A stretch of 64,000 bases of DNA from an uncultured Clostridia bacterium (GCA_905235475.1 CAJOLU010000004.1:62001-126000), one strand, 5' to 3'. Counted from the stretch's first letter, positions 18,304 through 26,554 are shown. Program-made: numbers and translations. The notes: a model not told the origin generated them from the sequence alone.

Positions 18304-19441
18304 ATATGGATTAGGGAGAGGGTTAAGTTCACTTTTCACAGCCTATGAACCAGAAGAAAAAGAAGTGAAAAAAGCCCCTAAAAAAACCACAACAGAGCCT
18401 AAAGAAGCAGAAAAGCCTAAAACAAAAGCTGAAACAGACGATGAAATTTTGGAAAGGGCAATGAATTTAATTAAAGAAAGTTCAACCTATAAAGAAGTGG
18501 CTGAGCCAATTGTTGCAAAACCAGAAAATGATTATTTAACACCTCTTGAAGAGCGTGATGATATTGTGGAAAGAGATGGTTATTTGCAAGAAAAATCATC
18601 ACTTCAAAACAAACTTGACAAACTTGAACAAGATTTAAGCAAAAACCTTGATGCCTACAAAGATAAAATTGTGGAAATGAGTTTGAGCAAGATTGAGCCA
18701 AACCAAAACCAACCAAGAAAGAATTTTGATAGAGAAAGTTTGGAGGAATTGAGTCAATCAATTAAACAACATGGTGTTATTCAACCAATTATTGTTGTTC
18801 CAAAAGGCGATAAATTTGTTATTGTTGCTGGTGAAAGGCGTTATAAAGCCTGCATTTTGGCAGGACTAAAAACAATTCCTGTTGTAATTAAGGGATATAG
18901 TGCAAAAGAAATTAAAGAAATTGCTCTTATTGAAAACCTTCAGAGAGAAGATCTTAACCCAGTTGAAACTGGTTTTGCTCTTAAACAACTAATTGAAAAC
19001 TACCACCTATCACAAGAAGAAGTTGCTGAAAAATTGGGCAAATCTAGAAGTGTTATCACAAACTATTTAAGAATTTTAAGACTGGAACCAGAAGTTTTGG
19101 CAATGGTTGAGAGAGGAAAACTATCATTTGCTCACGCAAAATCAATTGTTTCAATTCAAGATAGAGACCTTCAAATAAAACTTGCTAAAAAAGCTTGTGA
19201 CGATAAGTTAAGTTCTCGTGAAGTTGAAAATATGGTTGCAGCAATTTTAAATCCAGAAAAAGTTAAAAAGCAAAAAGAAGAAATTGGTTTAGAAATTAGA
19301 AATCTTGTTAACTCAATGCAATATGTTTTTGGAACAAAAGTTAGCGTTATGGGTTCAGATAGACGTGGAAGAATTTATATAGACTATTTTAACCAAGACG
19401 ATCTAGATAGAATTGCTGGAATTATTATGAAATTAAGATAA
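18296..19441 (+). CDS. parB: Chromosome partitioning protein ParB (Spo0J) with long N-terminal linker
   Basis: A 381-aa CTP-dependent DNA clamp. The first residues, KYGLGRGLSSLF, match the short peptide that stimulates ParA ATPase. About 105 Lys/Glu-rich residues follow, far more than the roughly 20 in Bacillus Spo0J. The ParB N-domain begins near SLSKIEPNQNQPRK, with GERRYKAC near residue 179, and a helix-turn-helix for parS (LSQEEVAEKLGKSRSVI) near residue 240. Two adjacent ATGs exist (18293, 18296); the second has the better spacing from AAGGAGG. It overlaps parA by 8 bp. Confidence 0.93.
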   Translation: MSKYGLGRGLSSLFTAYEPEEKEVKKAPKKTTTEPKEAEKPKTKAETDDEILERAMNLIKESSTYKEVAEPIVAKPENDYLTPLEERDDIVERDGYLQEKSSLQNKLDKLEQDLSKNLDAYKDKIVEMSLSKIEPNQNQPRKNFDRESLEELSQSIKQHGVIQPIIVVPKGDKFVIVAGERRYKACILAGLKTIPVVIKGYSAKEIKEIALIENLQREDLNPVETGFALKQLIENYHLSQEEVAEKLGKSRSVITNYLRILRLEPEVLAMVERGKLSFAHAKSIVSIQDRDLQIKLAKKACDDKLSSREVENMVAAILNPEKVKKQKEEIGLEIRNLVNSMQYVFGTKVSVMGSDRRGRIYIDYFNQDDLDRIAGIIMKLR

Positions 19442-19445
19442 AAAC

Positions 19446-19492
19446 ATATGCGCTAGATAGTTTCGCACAAATTATTTAAAGTTTCGCACAAA
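19446..19492. repeat. Short repeats directly after parB
   Basis: Two copies of AGTTTCGCACAAA (19459-19471, 19480-19492) lie 21 bp apart, two helical turns. Just before them ATATGCGCTA (19446-19455) duplicates a 10-mer upstream of the parA promoter (17377-17386). Function unknown; binding by ParB is a possibility. Confidence 0.5.
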
Positions 19493-19501
19493 CACAAATA
19501 A

Positions 19502-19529
19502 AAAAGAAGTTAAAAATAACTTCTTTTTC
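19502..19529. terminator. Bidirectional terminator between parB and jag
   Basis: AAAAAGAAGTTA pairs with TAACTTCTTTTT around four A residues; convergent genes end on both sides. Confidence 0.88.
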
Positions 19530-19530
19530 T

Positions 19531-20163
19531 TTATTTTAAAAATATCTTCACAAATCTTCTTGGTTCTTTTCCATAACTTTCACTAATAACTCTACCGTCA
19601 TTCATAATTATTTCATGAACAATAAATCTTTCATATGCGTTCATATAATCAAGACTAACCGGCTTTGCTGTTTGAACACACTTTTCTATTGCAGCCTTTG
19701 TTTTATTTCTTAAAAGTTCCAACTGTTTATCTCTATAATTATCAATATCAATTAATAATTTTTTTGAAAGTTTACTGCCTTGCGTTATAAAATTGTTAAC
19801 CAAAACTTGCAATGCATTCATTGTTTCACCATGTGGGCCAATCAAATATTTTGAATCTTCAGAACTGATTTCAATAATTTTAGCTTTTTCAGTTTCTTTA
19901 ACTTCAATTTTTGCATCAATTTCCATAGCTTTAAGTAAGTTTTCAATGAAATCTAGTGATTTTTGAATATTTTCTTCCATTAAATCTGTTTGTTTTTGTG
20001 TATTTTGAGTTATTTTTGTGCATTCTAAACTTGATTGAGACGCAAAACTTGAATTCGATATGACTTGTTCCTCATTCATTTTTTGGTCGTTTTGAACGGT
20101 TTTTGATTGGTTTTTTATTGTTTTTTCAGTTTTTTCACACTCTTTTTTTGCAATTTTATCCAT
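19531..20163 (-). CDS. jag: Jag/KhpB RNA-binding protein (KH and R3H domains)
   Basis: A 210-aa protein of the SpoIIIJ-associated family (Jag/KhpB/EloR), RNA-binding proteins linked to membrane insertion and cell elongation. The N-terminal 85 residues are polar and Gln/Lys-rich; a helix and KH domain follow with LIGPHGETMNALQ as the GxxG segment. The R3H domain holds NAYERFIVH and a final SYGKEPRRFVKI. yidC ends 3 bp upstream, the standard arrangement. The usual Jag_N domain appears weak or shortened. Confidence 0.92.
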   Translation of the reverse strand: MDKIAKKECEKTEKTIKNQSKTVQNDQKMNEEQVISNSSFASQSSLECTKITQNTQKQTDLMEENIQKSLDFIENLLKAMEIDAKIEVKETEKAKIIEISSEDSKYLIGPHGETMNALQVLVNNFITQGSKLSKKLLIDIDNYRDKQLELLRNKTKAAIEKCVQTAKPVSLDYMNAYERFIVHEIIMNDGRVISESYGKEPRRFVKIFLK

Positions 20164-20165
20164 TT

Positions 20166-21443
20166 TTATTTATCCTCATTTAAAAATTCTCTACTATATG
20201 ATGGTCTATTCTTTGCTTTTGCTGGTGAAATTGTTATTGAGCCTGGTTTATTTGTTTTACTTTCTTGTTTTTCAAATATTTTTAATAGAACAAATGATAT
20301 AATTGTTGACATAATTGAGTTTGTTACGATATATAAACTGAACGCTGTGCTGTATCCAATTGTGAAAACAATCATAAGTGCTGGAAGTAAGAATTTCATA
20401 ATGTTCATTGCACCATTTGTTTGTGCTGGCACTTCATTTTTATTCTTCTTCTTTGTGCTTTGCATTTGTGAAAGTTTTATTGATAGATAAGTTATAACAC
20501 CTGCAAGAATAACAAGGATAAAGTATCCGTTCCAAACGCCTTTGTATTGTTGGTTGATTCCATATGTTGTTATGTTGTATCTATTTTTATAAGTTGTTTT
20601 TAATTCTTCTGTTATTGTTTTAACTTCTTCATCACTTTTTCCTTCAATAAGTGGTGCTAGTTCGTTTTTAAATTCTTCAGTATTATATAGATTGGCTATT
20701 CTTTGATATGAACCAAAATCTGTAAACACACTTGAAGAAGTGTCTGGTCTCCACAAGTTTTTAACCCATAGGAAACCTTGTTTAATTTCATTGTTATATT
20801 TTTCTGCTGCATATTTTTGAACTTCTTGAAGTTTTTGATAGTCAGCATTTGTTGTGTCTGCTCTAAACATTATTTCTAATGCTTTTGAATAAACTTGGTC
20901 GTTTAATTCTGTTGTTTCAAGTTCTGTTTGTGCTTCTGTCACTGCAGTTGCAAATATTGCATCTTCTTTTGATTTAATATCACTTTCTGCCACTTCAAAA
21001 ACTTCAACAAATTTTTGGTTATACTCAACTTCAACACCGTTTTTATATTGATTTACAACTTCAGTATTACTCATTCCAGTAAGTCCACTAAATAATGTGA
21101 AGAATATAAATAGTGTTAAAGCCATATTCACAAGCATTCCAACACATGAACCCATAACAGAGAAGTTTTCTCTTTTATATAGTTCCATTGTTTTTTGGTT
21201 TAGAAGCTGCTTGTTGTTCCCATATCTTTTTTGTATTTTTTCAAGTTCTGGTTGCATACTTGCTTGCTTCACTGCATTTTTTCTTGTTATCTTTCTTTGC
21301 CAATAATCAAGTGGGCTCAATATTAGTTTTAATACTATTGTGAACACAATTATCATAAAGCCCCAATTAGGAATAAAACTAAAAAGCCCAATAATCGCTG
21401 ACCACATATCCTGCGTCCAGCCAGCTAATTGATACGCTAACAT
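20166..21443 (-). CDS. yidC: Membrane protein insertase YidC/Oxa1 with large inserted domain
   Basis: A 425-aa insertase for membrane proteins. The hydrophilic-groove helix is VFTIVLKLILSPL, with Lys39 where most YidC proteins have an arginine. The coiled cytoplasmic hairpin (MQPELEKIQKRYG, residues near 75) and MGSCVGMLVNMALTLFIFF follow. Between the second and third core helices, residues about 128-300 form a hydrophilic insertion with many Glu, Gln and Tyr; most Gram-positive YidC proteins are about 260-290 aa and have a short loop there. The last helices include FLLPALMIVFTIGYSTAFSLY. No lipobox. In the rpmH-rnpA-yidD-yidC-jag cluster. Confidence 0.93.
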   Translation of the reverse strand: MLAYQLAGWTQDMWSAIIGLFSFIPNWGFMIIVFTIVLKLILSPLDYWQRKITRKNAVKQASMQPELEKIQKRYGNNKQLLNQKTMELYKRENFSVMGSCVGMLVNMALTLFIFFTLFSGLTGMSNTEVVNQYKNGVEVEYNQKFVEVFEVAESDIKSKEDAIFATAVTEAQTELETTELNDQVYSKALEIMFRADTTNADYQKLQEVQKYAAEKYNNEIKQGFLWVKNLWRPDTSSSVFTDFGSYQRIANLYNTEEFKNELAPLIEGKSDEEVKTITEELKTTYKNRYNITTYGINQQYKGVWNGYFILVILAGVITYLSIKLSQMQSTKKKNKNEVPAQTNGAMNIMKFLLPALMIVFTIGYSTAFSLYIVTNSIMSTIISFVLLKIFEKQESKTNKPGSITISPAKAKNRPSYSREFLNEDK

Positions 21444-21541
21444 AAATTACCCCTTTTTTGTTTTTTTATATAAAAATATGTTTTTTCATATTATTTATAA
21501 TAAATTTATTTGTTCTTTTATAAATTATTTTGCAAATTTCC

Positions 21542-21817
21542 TTACACTAAAAACTTTATGTTTGTTTTTAAGTTGTCTGGAACTGGGTCCAAACCACCCT
21601 CATGTTTTGGTGTGCATCTAAAAATTCGCTTTGTTCCTAAAATAACGCCATAAACTAAACCAAACCTTTTTATTGCCTCATACATATATGTTGAACAACT
21701 TGGTGTGTAGATGCAACAGGCAGGAGTTATTTTACTTATTGTGACTTTATATAATTTAATAAGTCCTAATGCCATCCACTTAAAAGGAAAAGCAATAATT
21801 TTTAATATATTAATCAT
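21542..21817 (-). CDS. yidD: Membrane protein insertion efficiency factor YidD
   Basis: A 91-aa peripheral membrane protein that aids YidC-dependent insertion. An N-terminal amphipathic stretch is followed by the hallmark YTPSCSTYMYEAIKRFG and later IFRCTPKHEGGLDPVP. It overlaps the end of rnpA by 8 bp, indicating coupled translation, and lies 98 bp before yidC. Length and motifs are normal. Confidence 0.95.
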   Translation of the reverse strand: MINILKIIAFPFKWMALGLIKLYKVTISKITPACCIYTPSCSTYMYEAIKRFGLVYGVILGTKRIFRCTPKHEGGLDPVPDNLKTNIKFLV

Positions 21818-22151
21818 TATATAAATTTCCTTTCTTTAATAAGTATTGAACCTCTGCCTCTATTTTAGAAAAATCGCACTCCACAATAGTTGGGTGTGCG
21901 ATTAGGACGAAATTTTGATGAATTCGCAAATTATTTAATTGTTTTCTCACGATAAAGCGGAGTTGCCTTTTGATTTTGTTTCGCTGAACAGCTTTTCCAA
22001 CTTTGTTTGAAACACTAAAACCAACTTTTGTTACATTTAGTTTGCTTGGTGCAACAACAAGTGAAAGATTTTTACTGTTAAACCTTTTACCATTTTTATA
22101 GATATAGGCAAACTCCTTTCGCTTTTTTAAACGGTTGTTTTTTGGTAACAT
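21810..22151 (-). CDS. rnpA: Ribonuclease P protein component
   Basis: A 113-aa basic protein that binds the RNase P RNA for tRNA 5' maturation. It has the typical start LPKNNRLKKRKEFAYIYKNG, then VGFSVSNKVGKAVQRNKIKR, the RNR-like RNA-binding motif, and a terminal strand-helix. It sits between rpmH (18 bp upstream) and yidD (overlapping), as in nearly all bacteria. Confidence 0.95.
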   Translation of the reverse strand: MLPKNNRLKKRKEFAYIYKNGKRFNSKNLSLVVAPSKLNVTKVGFSVSNKVGKAVQRNKIKRQLRFIVRKQLNNLRIHQNFVLIAHPTIVECDFSKIEAEVQYLLKKGNLYND

Positions 22152-22169
22152 ACCTAAAATCCTCTATTT

Positions 22170-22304
22170 TTATGCTGATAATTGTTTGCGACCTCTTGCT
22201 CTTCTACGTTTTAAAACTTTTCTGCCACCTGTTGTTTGCATTCTTTTTCTAAAACCATGAACTTTTGATCTTTGACGCTTCTTTGGTTGATAAGTTCTTT
22301 TCAT
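22170..22304 (-). CDS. rpmH: 50S ribosomal protein L34
   Basis: A 44-aa basic ribosomal protein, read directly from the minus strand: it starts [20 protein letters not shown], continues [10 protein letters not shown] and ends in KQLSA before TAA. Every conserved L34 position I can recall is present. It has GGAGAGCG before the ATG and heads the leftward cluster rpmH-rnpA-yidD-yidC-jag. Confidence 0.97.
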   Translation of the reverse strand: MKRTYQPKKRQRSKVHGFRKRMQTTGGRKVLKRRRARGRKQLSA

Positions 22305-22357
22305 AATTTTCGCTCTCCATCATTTAAACTCGTATTAAATTCAAATACTGTATGGCG

Positions 22358-22387
22358 ATTATACCACATAAACACCTGTTTTGTCAA
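22358..22387 (-). promoter_or_regulatory. Promoter of the rpmH cluster
   Basis: On the minus strand TTGACA, an 18-base spacer and TATAAT with a TGG extension, about 55 bases upstream of the rpmH ATG. Confidence 0.85.
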
Positions 22388-22644
22388 GACTTAAAAATTT
22401 ATTTATCAAAGATTTTAACTAAAAATAACGCTCTAAAAAGTTTATAAATAGTTCATATTTTTTATTTTTTTAATATTTATTTTTTAAACACAAGTTTTTA
22501 TTTGTTAAATTTTTATAGTTTTGCAAAAAATTATGCTTAAATTTTTAAATTTTTATTAGTTTTTTAATTAAAATTAAGTATTTTTATTTTATTTATATAT
22601 TTTTTCATTATTAATATATAGATTTTTATTGTTTTTTTGTTATA
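22388..22644. other. AT-rich spacer between the rpmH promoter and dnaN terminator
   Basis: Very AT-rich with no reading frame and no recognisable RNA. Nothing further can be supported. Confidence 0.6.
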
Positions 22645-22677
22645 TAAAAAAGCCCACCAAAATTGGTGAGTTTTTTT
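22645..22677 (-). terminator. Terminator overlapping the dnaN stop codon
   Basis: On the minus strand CTCACCAA pairs with TTGGTGGG around TT (one G-T pair), followed by CTTTTTT. It starts within the dnaN stop codon region. Confidence 0.8.
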
Positions 22678-22966
22678 ATGGACGCATTGGAAGAACTAAA
22701 TAGAAGTAATCATTTTTGTCTTCATTTGGAACAATTTGTGCTGGTCCCATTTCTCCACAGAAGTTAATTTTTATGAATTGATCTCCAATAACATGCAAAC
22801 AATCAATTAAAAATCTTCCATTAAAGTGAATTACAATATCATTGTTATCATGTTCAATTTGCATATTCTCTGTTATGTTTCCTTGGTCTGTTGAAGAATT
22901 TAGTGTTAAGTTGTTTCCTTTGATTGTGAGTTTTATCTGTCCAAGAAAGTAGGCTTGCTCTTTCAA
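22676..22966 (-). CDS. dnaN: DNA polymerase III beta clamp, 3' part after a frameshift
   Basis: This frame carries the last third of DnaN: KLTIKGNNLTLNSS through a DIVIHFNGRFLIDCL segment to the family-typical end YFYLVLPMRP. It is +1 relative to the upstream part. The first 12 or so codons of this frame are out-of-frame reading of the upstream part and have no ribosome site, so this is not an independent gene. Between ASLLS upstream and KLTI here roughly five or six residues normally present seem to be missing, which suggests a small deletion rather than a single-base slip. Confidence 0.8.
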   Translation of the reverse strand: MKEQAYFLGQIKLTIKGNNLTLNSSTDQGNITENMQIEHDNNDIVIHFNGRFLIDCLHVIGDQFIKINFCGEMGPAQIVPNEDKNDYFYLVLPMRP

Positions 22967-23765
22967 TTGCGTTATATAATTCTAGTCTATTAACAACAAT
23001 TGATGTTTTAAATGTTTTTTGAATAATTTGTTCATAGTTCACAAAGTCTTTTTTATATCCCAAAAGCCTTGTGATGAATATTGTGTCTCCTAAATCAATT
23101 TTTAGGTGGTTATCTTGAACTTGAATTGAAATAATTGTGTCGTCTTCTGGAATTAATTTAACAATTTCCAAAAGAGCTCTTGCTGTGATAACAATTCCAA
23201 ACTCACCTTGTTCTTTATCAAGTTTTTTGGTTATGATTGCCATTCTAACTCCATCAAGAGCAACCCCTTTGAGTTCATCTTTGTTAACTTCAAGAAGTAT
23301 TCCACGAAGCATTGGTCTTGAATCATCTTGAGCAACAGCAACACTTGCTTTTAGTGCTAAGTCTTTTAAGTCACATGCTTTCACGTCAAATATTTGTGGT
23401 TCACTTATTTCTTTTGGCATTGGGAACTCGTCTGCATTTTGGCATTGAATAAGTCCGTGGTTTTCTCCATACAAGATTTCAATAGCTCCGTCAACTTTTG
23501 TGAATGTTATTTGTTCTGCCACAATCTTTTTAACAAACTCAGATAAGAACTTTGCTGGAATAACACAACTTCCTTCCATCTTAACATCTGCTTTAATTGT
23601 TTTTATAATTGTTAGTTCGAGGTCGGTGCACATTAATGTTAGTGTGTCGTCTTGTGCAGTTAGTTTAACACATTCAAGAATTGGATTTGTTGTTCTAACC
23701 GCTGCGGCTTTACAAACTTTTAAAACAGCATCGCTTAACTCTTGGCCTTGACATATAAATTTCAT
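22854..23765 (-). CDS. dnaN: DNA polymerase III beta sliding clamp, 5' part (frame broken)
   Basis: The sliding clamp encircles DNA and tethers the replicative polymerase; it is normally essential. This frame gives the first two of three clamp domains (start MKFICQGQELSDAV; ECVKLTAQDDTLTLMCTDLE; DSRPMLRGILLEV; LGYKKDFVNYEQII) and is good up to AIERASLLS near residue 274. It then runs into 29 out-of-frame residues and a stop. The third domain continues in the +1 frame at 22676-22966. The start is preceded by AAGGAG. The gene is divergent from dnaA, whereas dnaA-dnaN is usually co-oriented. Confidence 0.9.
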   Translation of the reverse strand: MKFICQGQELSDAVLKVCKAAAVRTTNPILECVKLTAQDDTLTLMCTDLELTIIKTIKADVKMEGSCVIPAKFLSEFVKKIVAEQITFTKVDGAIEILYGENHGLIQCQNADEFPMPKEISEPQIFDVKACDLKDLALKASVAVAQDDSRPMLRGILLEVNKDELKGVALDGVRMAIITKKLDKEQGEFGIVITARALLEIVKLIPEDDTIISIQVQDNHLKIDLGDTIFITRLLGYKKDFVNYEQIIQKTFKTSIVVNRLELYNAIERASLLSWTDKTHNQRKQLNTKFFNRPRKHNREYAN

Positions 23766-23797
23766 AGCTTTTTTCTCCTTAATTTAAACTTAAAAAG

Positions 23798-23826
23798 ATT
23801 ATATCACAAACCTGAAAATTTTTCAA
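23798..23826 (-). promoter_or_regulatory. dnaN promoter
   Basis: On the minus strand TTGAAA, a 17-base spacer and TATAAT with a TGA extension, 32 bases before the ATG. The -10 surroundings (TTTGTGATATAATCTTTT) are identical to those of recF. Confidence 0.8.
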
Positions 23827-23929
23827 CATATTTTTTATTTGTTTTTAAAACTAGAAAAGATATTAAGTTTTGTGACTTGATAGGTTGAATTGAAAAATTT
23901 ATTTTTTTAATTTGTTTTTTTGTGTGCTA

Positions 23930-24100
23930 TTCATCAAGTTATTTTAATTTAACTTTTTTAGTAGTAGTATTAGTAGTAGGCTATGTGAAAAAGTGGAAAA
24001 GTGGATTGAAAAGTTTGAGAAACCCCCTATTTTATAGCCTTTTGAAATTTAACTAAATGTGGAAAAGTGGATTATATTAGTGGAAAAGATGTGTATAAAA
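23930..24100. other. oriC: Replication origin core (oriC): unwinding element, DnaA-trio, DnaA boxes
   Basis: From left to right: an AT-rich stretch (23930-23958); seven trinucleotides TAGTAGTAGTATTAGTAGTAG (23959-23979) in the orientation of the DnaA-trio described in Bacillus subtilis; a short GGCTATGTG patch; then DnaA-box-like sites AGTGGAAAA and AGTGGATTG (23992-24008), TGTGGAAAA (24058-24066), AGTGGATTA (24066-24074), AGTGGAAAA (24079-24087) and TGTGTATAA (24090-24098). The 15-mer GTGGAAAAGTGGATT occurs twice, 66 bp apart. On the minus strand this gives boxes, GC patch, trios, AT-rich DNA, so strand opening would be toward dnaN. Confidence 0.85.
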
Positions 24101-25053
24101 AGTGGGTTTAAGTGTAAAACCTTAATTTTTGTGTGTAAAACTTTTAATTTTGTTTGTTTTTCGTTTGGGAGTTTAGGTTAATTTTATGTTTAAAACTAAT
24201 ATTATAATTTTAGAAATAACCCAATAAATAATTATAAGATTATTAAAATAATTAAGTGAAAATATTTTATAATTGTTAAATAATTGCTTAGTTATATATA
24301 TTATATATAAAAACTAAATCTATCTTTAAAAGTAATATTAAGTAGATTGATTTAAAAATATTTTTCACTAGGTTATTTAAGTTTCTTAAAATGTGTTATG
24401 AGATAATTTGAGTAAAACAAAAATTTAGTTTGAGGTTCTTTTAATTTTTTTGAACAAATTATATTAAGTTTTGAGTTATTTTAAGCTATTGACTACGTGT
24501 GTTCAGGTAAATTTTATTTATTTTTTTTGCGAAAATATTTATTACAAAAAAAATCTAACAATAACATATTTTTTTGTGGAAATTATGTTTAACTTTTTTG
24601 TTAAAATAATTTATTCACAAAGTTTAATTACTATATTATTAATTAACAGGAAAATTATGTAAAAACAAAAGTTCTTATATTTATTTTCAAACTAAAAATA
24701 ACTATTCTTAAATTAGTTTAAAGTTAATATTTATTAAGCGTTTTTTGTGAGATTTCCACAAAACTTTTCCACTTATTCATAATTACTTCAGTGATTTAAG
24801 CAACATAAAAAACATTAAAACAAATTATTGGTTATTTTTAGTATTTTGAAATTGGTTTTATGGTTAGTTTTGTTAGTTTTATATTGGCTCTGTGTTAGTT
24901 AACATTTTCTCTTACAAACAACAAAACTTTTCACACTAAATTGGTTTGAATAATAGTGTTTATGGGCTTTTTATGTGTGTGAAACAAATAAAATTTTAAC
25001 GCCTTTAATAACTTTGTGGAAATAAGTTTTATAAAAAAAATGGACACTTATGC
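24101..25053. other. AT-rich spacer between oriC core and dnaA promoter
   Basis: No credible gene: one 63-codon frame (24471-24662) has no ribosome site and an AT-driven composition. Scattered weak DnaA-box-like sites occur (ATTTCCACA 24752-24760, TTTTCCACT 24765-24773, TGTGGAAAT 25015-25023), so this may be the dnaA-proximal part of the origin. Confidence 0.55.
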
Positions 25054-25083
25054 TTGACTTTTTGAAAACTTTTGGATTATACT
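25054..25083 (+). promoter_or_regulatory. dnaA promoter
   Basis: TTGACT, an 18-base spacer and TATACT; the transcript would have a leader of about 85 bases. A weak DnaA box at 25015-25023 lies just upstream, which would fit autoregulation. Confidence 0.65.
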
Positions 25084-25177
25084 TGTGTTAATAAAAATAT
25101 TTTATTTTTAACCCAGCCCACCAAAAGGTTAAAAAAGTTTTTGTTCACAAAATATTTTACAAAAGGAGAAATGTGCT

Positions 25178-26554
25178 ATGCAAAACTATTTAGACAAAAT
25201 TTGGAACGACTGTTTAACAGATTTGGAAGACACAATTTCTTCTGTTGGTCTTGATTTGTGGATTAAAAAAATTAAACCAATCAATATTGAGAATGACACT
25301 TTAATGTTTTTGGCTCCAGATGAAATGGTTAGCAACACAGTTGTTCGCGGCTACACAAAACCAATAATTGATGCTATTTCAAAAAATTTTAAACTTTCTA
25401 AATTTGATTTTGTTTTGGATTCAAACAAAGATGAGTATATTCAAAAACATAATTTGTTGGAACAAAACAAAGATAGTCTTCCAAGAGCAATCACAAATGA
25501 AGAAATTTCAGAAAATCCTTTTAACCCACGCTACACTTTCTCTAACTTTGTTGTTGGAACAACCAATCGTGTTATCTATGCAGCCACAAGGGCTGTTGCA
25601 GAAAACCCAGGTTCAAGATTTAACCCACTTTTTATTTATGGTGGGGTTGGTCTTGGAAAAACTCACCTTTTACACGCAATTGGAAACTATATTTGGGAAG
25701 CAAATAAAGGGCAGATAAAAATTGTTTATGTGTCTAGTGAAACTTTTACAAATGAACTTATTGCTGCATTTAGACCAAATTCAGATAAGGGAACAATTGA
25801 GTTTAGAAAAAAATATCGAATGGCTGATGTTTTGCTTGTTGACGATATTCAATTTATTGCAAACAAAAAATCTGTGCAAGAAGAATTTTTCCACACTTTT
25901 AACGATTTATATCAAGCGGGAAAGCAAATTATTATTGCTTCAGATAGGCCACCAAAAGAGTTAAGTGAACTTGAAGAAAGATTGACTTCAAGGTTTGCTT
26001 CTGGTTTGGTTCAAGATATTCAAAAACCAGATTTTGAAACCAGAGTTATGATTATTAGCAAAAAGATTGAATTAGAGGGCTACACTTTTGAGGAGAGTAT
26101 TATTCCAAAACTTGCAGAAAGGTTGGAAAAGTTTAATATTCGTGAAATCGAAGGTGTTTTGAATAAATTAGACCTTTATGCTAAACTTCATGGTCATTTT
26201 ATTGTTGATGAAGAAGTTATGAACGAAGTTTTGTCTAAATCACACGAACTTGATGAAAGTGTTGGTCGTGTTGTTACTGAAGAAAAAATTATTGATGCAA
26301 TTTGTAATAAATTCAACATAAAACGCGAAGATCTTTTTGGTAAGAAGAGAAACAAAGAACTTGTTGAACCAAGACAAATTTGCATATATCTTATGTGGCG
26401 AAAACTAAACATTCCTTTAACAGCAATTGCAAAACTGTTTAACCGTGACCACACAACAGCGATTCATGCAAGAGATAAGGTTATTGACCTTATGAAAGAA
26501 GACCCAGAAGTTAAAAAAATGATTGATGACCTTGAAGATGTGATTGTTCACTAA
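25178..26554 (+). CDS. dnaA: Chromosomal replication initiator protein DnaA
   Basis: A 458-aa AAA+ initiator that binds DnaA boxes and opens oriC. The N-terminal interaction domain (residues 1-80) begins YLDKIWNDCLTDLED. The AAA+ core has Walker A GGVGLGKTH near residue 155 and Walker B LLVDDIQF near 217. The C-terminal DNA-binding domain carries RDHTTAIHARDKV, close to the RDHTTVxHAxxK signature. The ATG at 25178 has AAGGAG nine bases upstream. It is followed by a terminator, so recF and gyrase are transcribed separately. Confidence 0.98.
   Translation: MQNYLDKIWNDCLTDLEDTISSVGLDLWIKKIKPINIENDTLMFLAPDEMVSNTVVRGYTKPIIDAISKNFKLSKFDFVLDSNKDEYIQKHNLLEQNKDSLPRAITNEEISENPFNPRYTFSNFVVGTTNRVIYAATRAVAENPGSRFNPLFIYGGVGLGKTHLLHAIGNYIWEANKGQIKIVYVSSETFTNELIAAFRPNSDKGTIEFRKKYRMADVLLVDDIQFIANKKSVQEEFFHTFNDLYQAGKQIIIASDRPPKELSELEERLTSRFASGLVQDIQKPDFETRVMIISKKIELEGYTFEESIIPKLAERLEKFNIREIEGVLNKLDLYAKLHGHFIVDEEVMNEVLSKSHELDESVGRVVTEEKIIDAICNKFNIKREDLFGKKRNKELVEPRQICIYLMWRKLNIPLTAIAKLFNRDHTTAIHARDKVIDLMKEDPEVKKMIDDLEDVIVH

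Noticed and set aside
24471..24662. A 63-codon frame in the dnaN-dnaA gap
   Set aside because: No ribosome binding site, AT-driven residue content, and it lies within the origin region.
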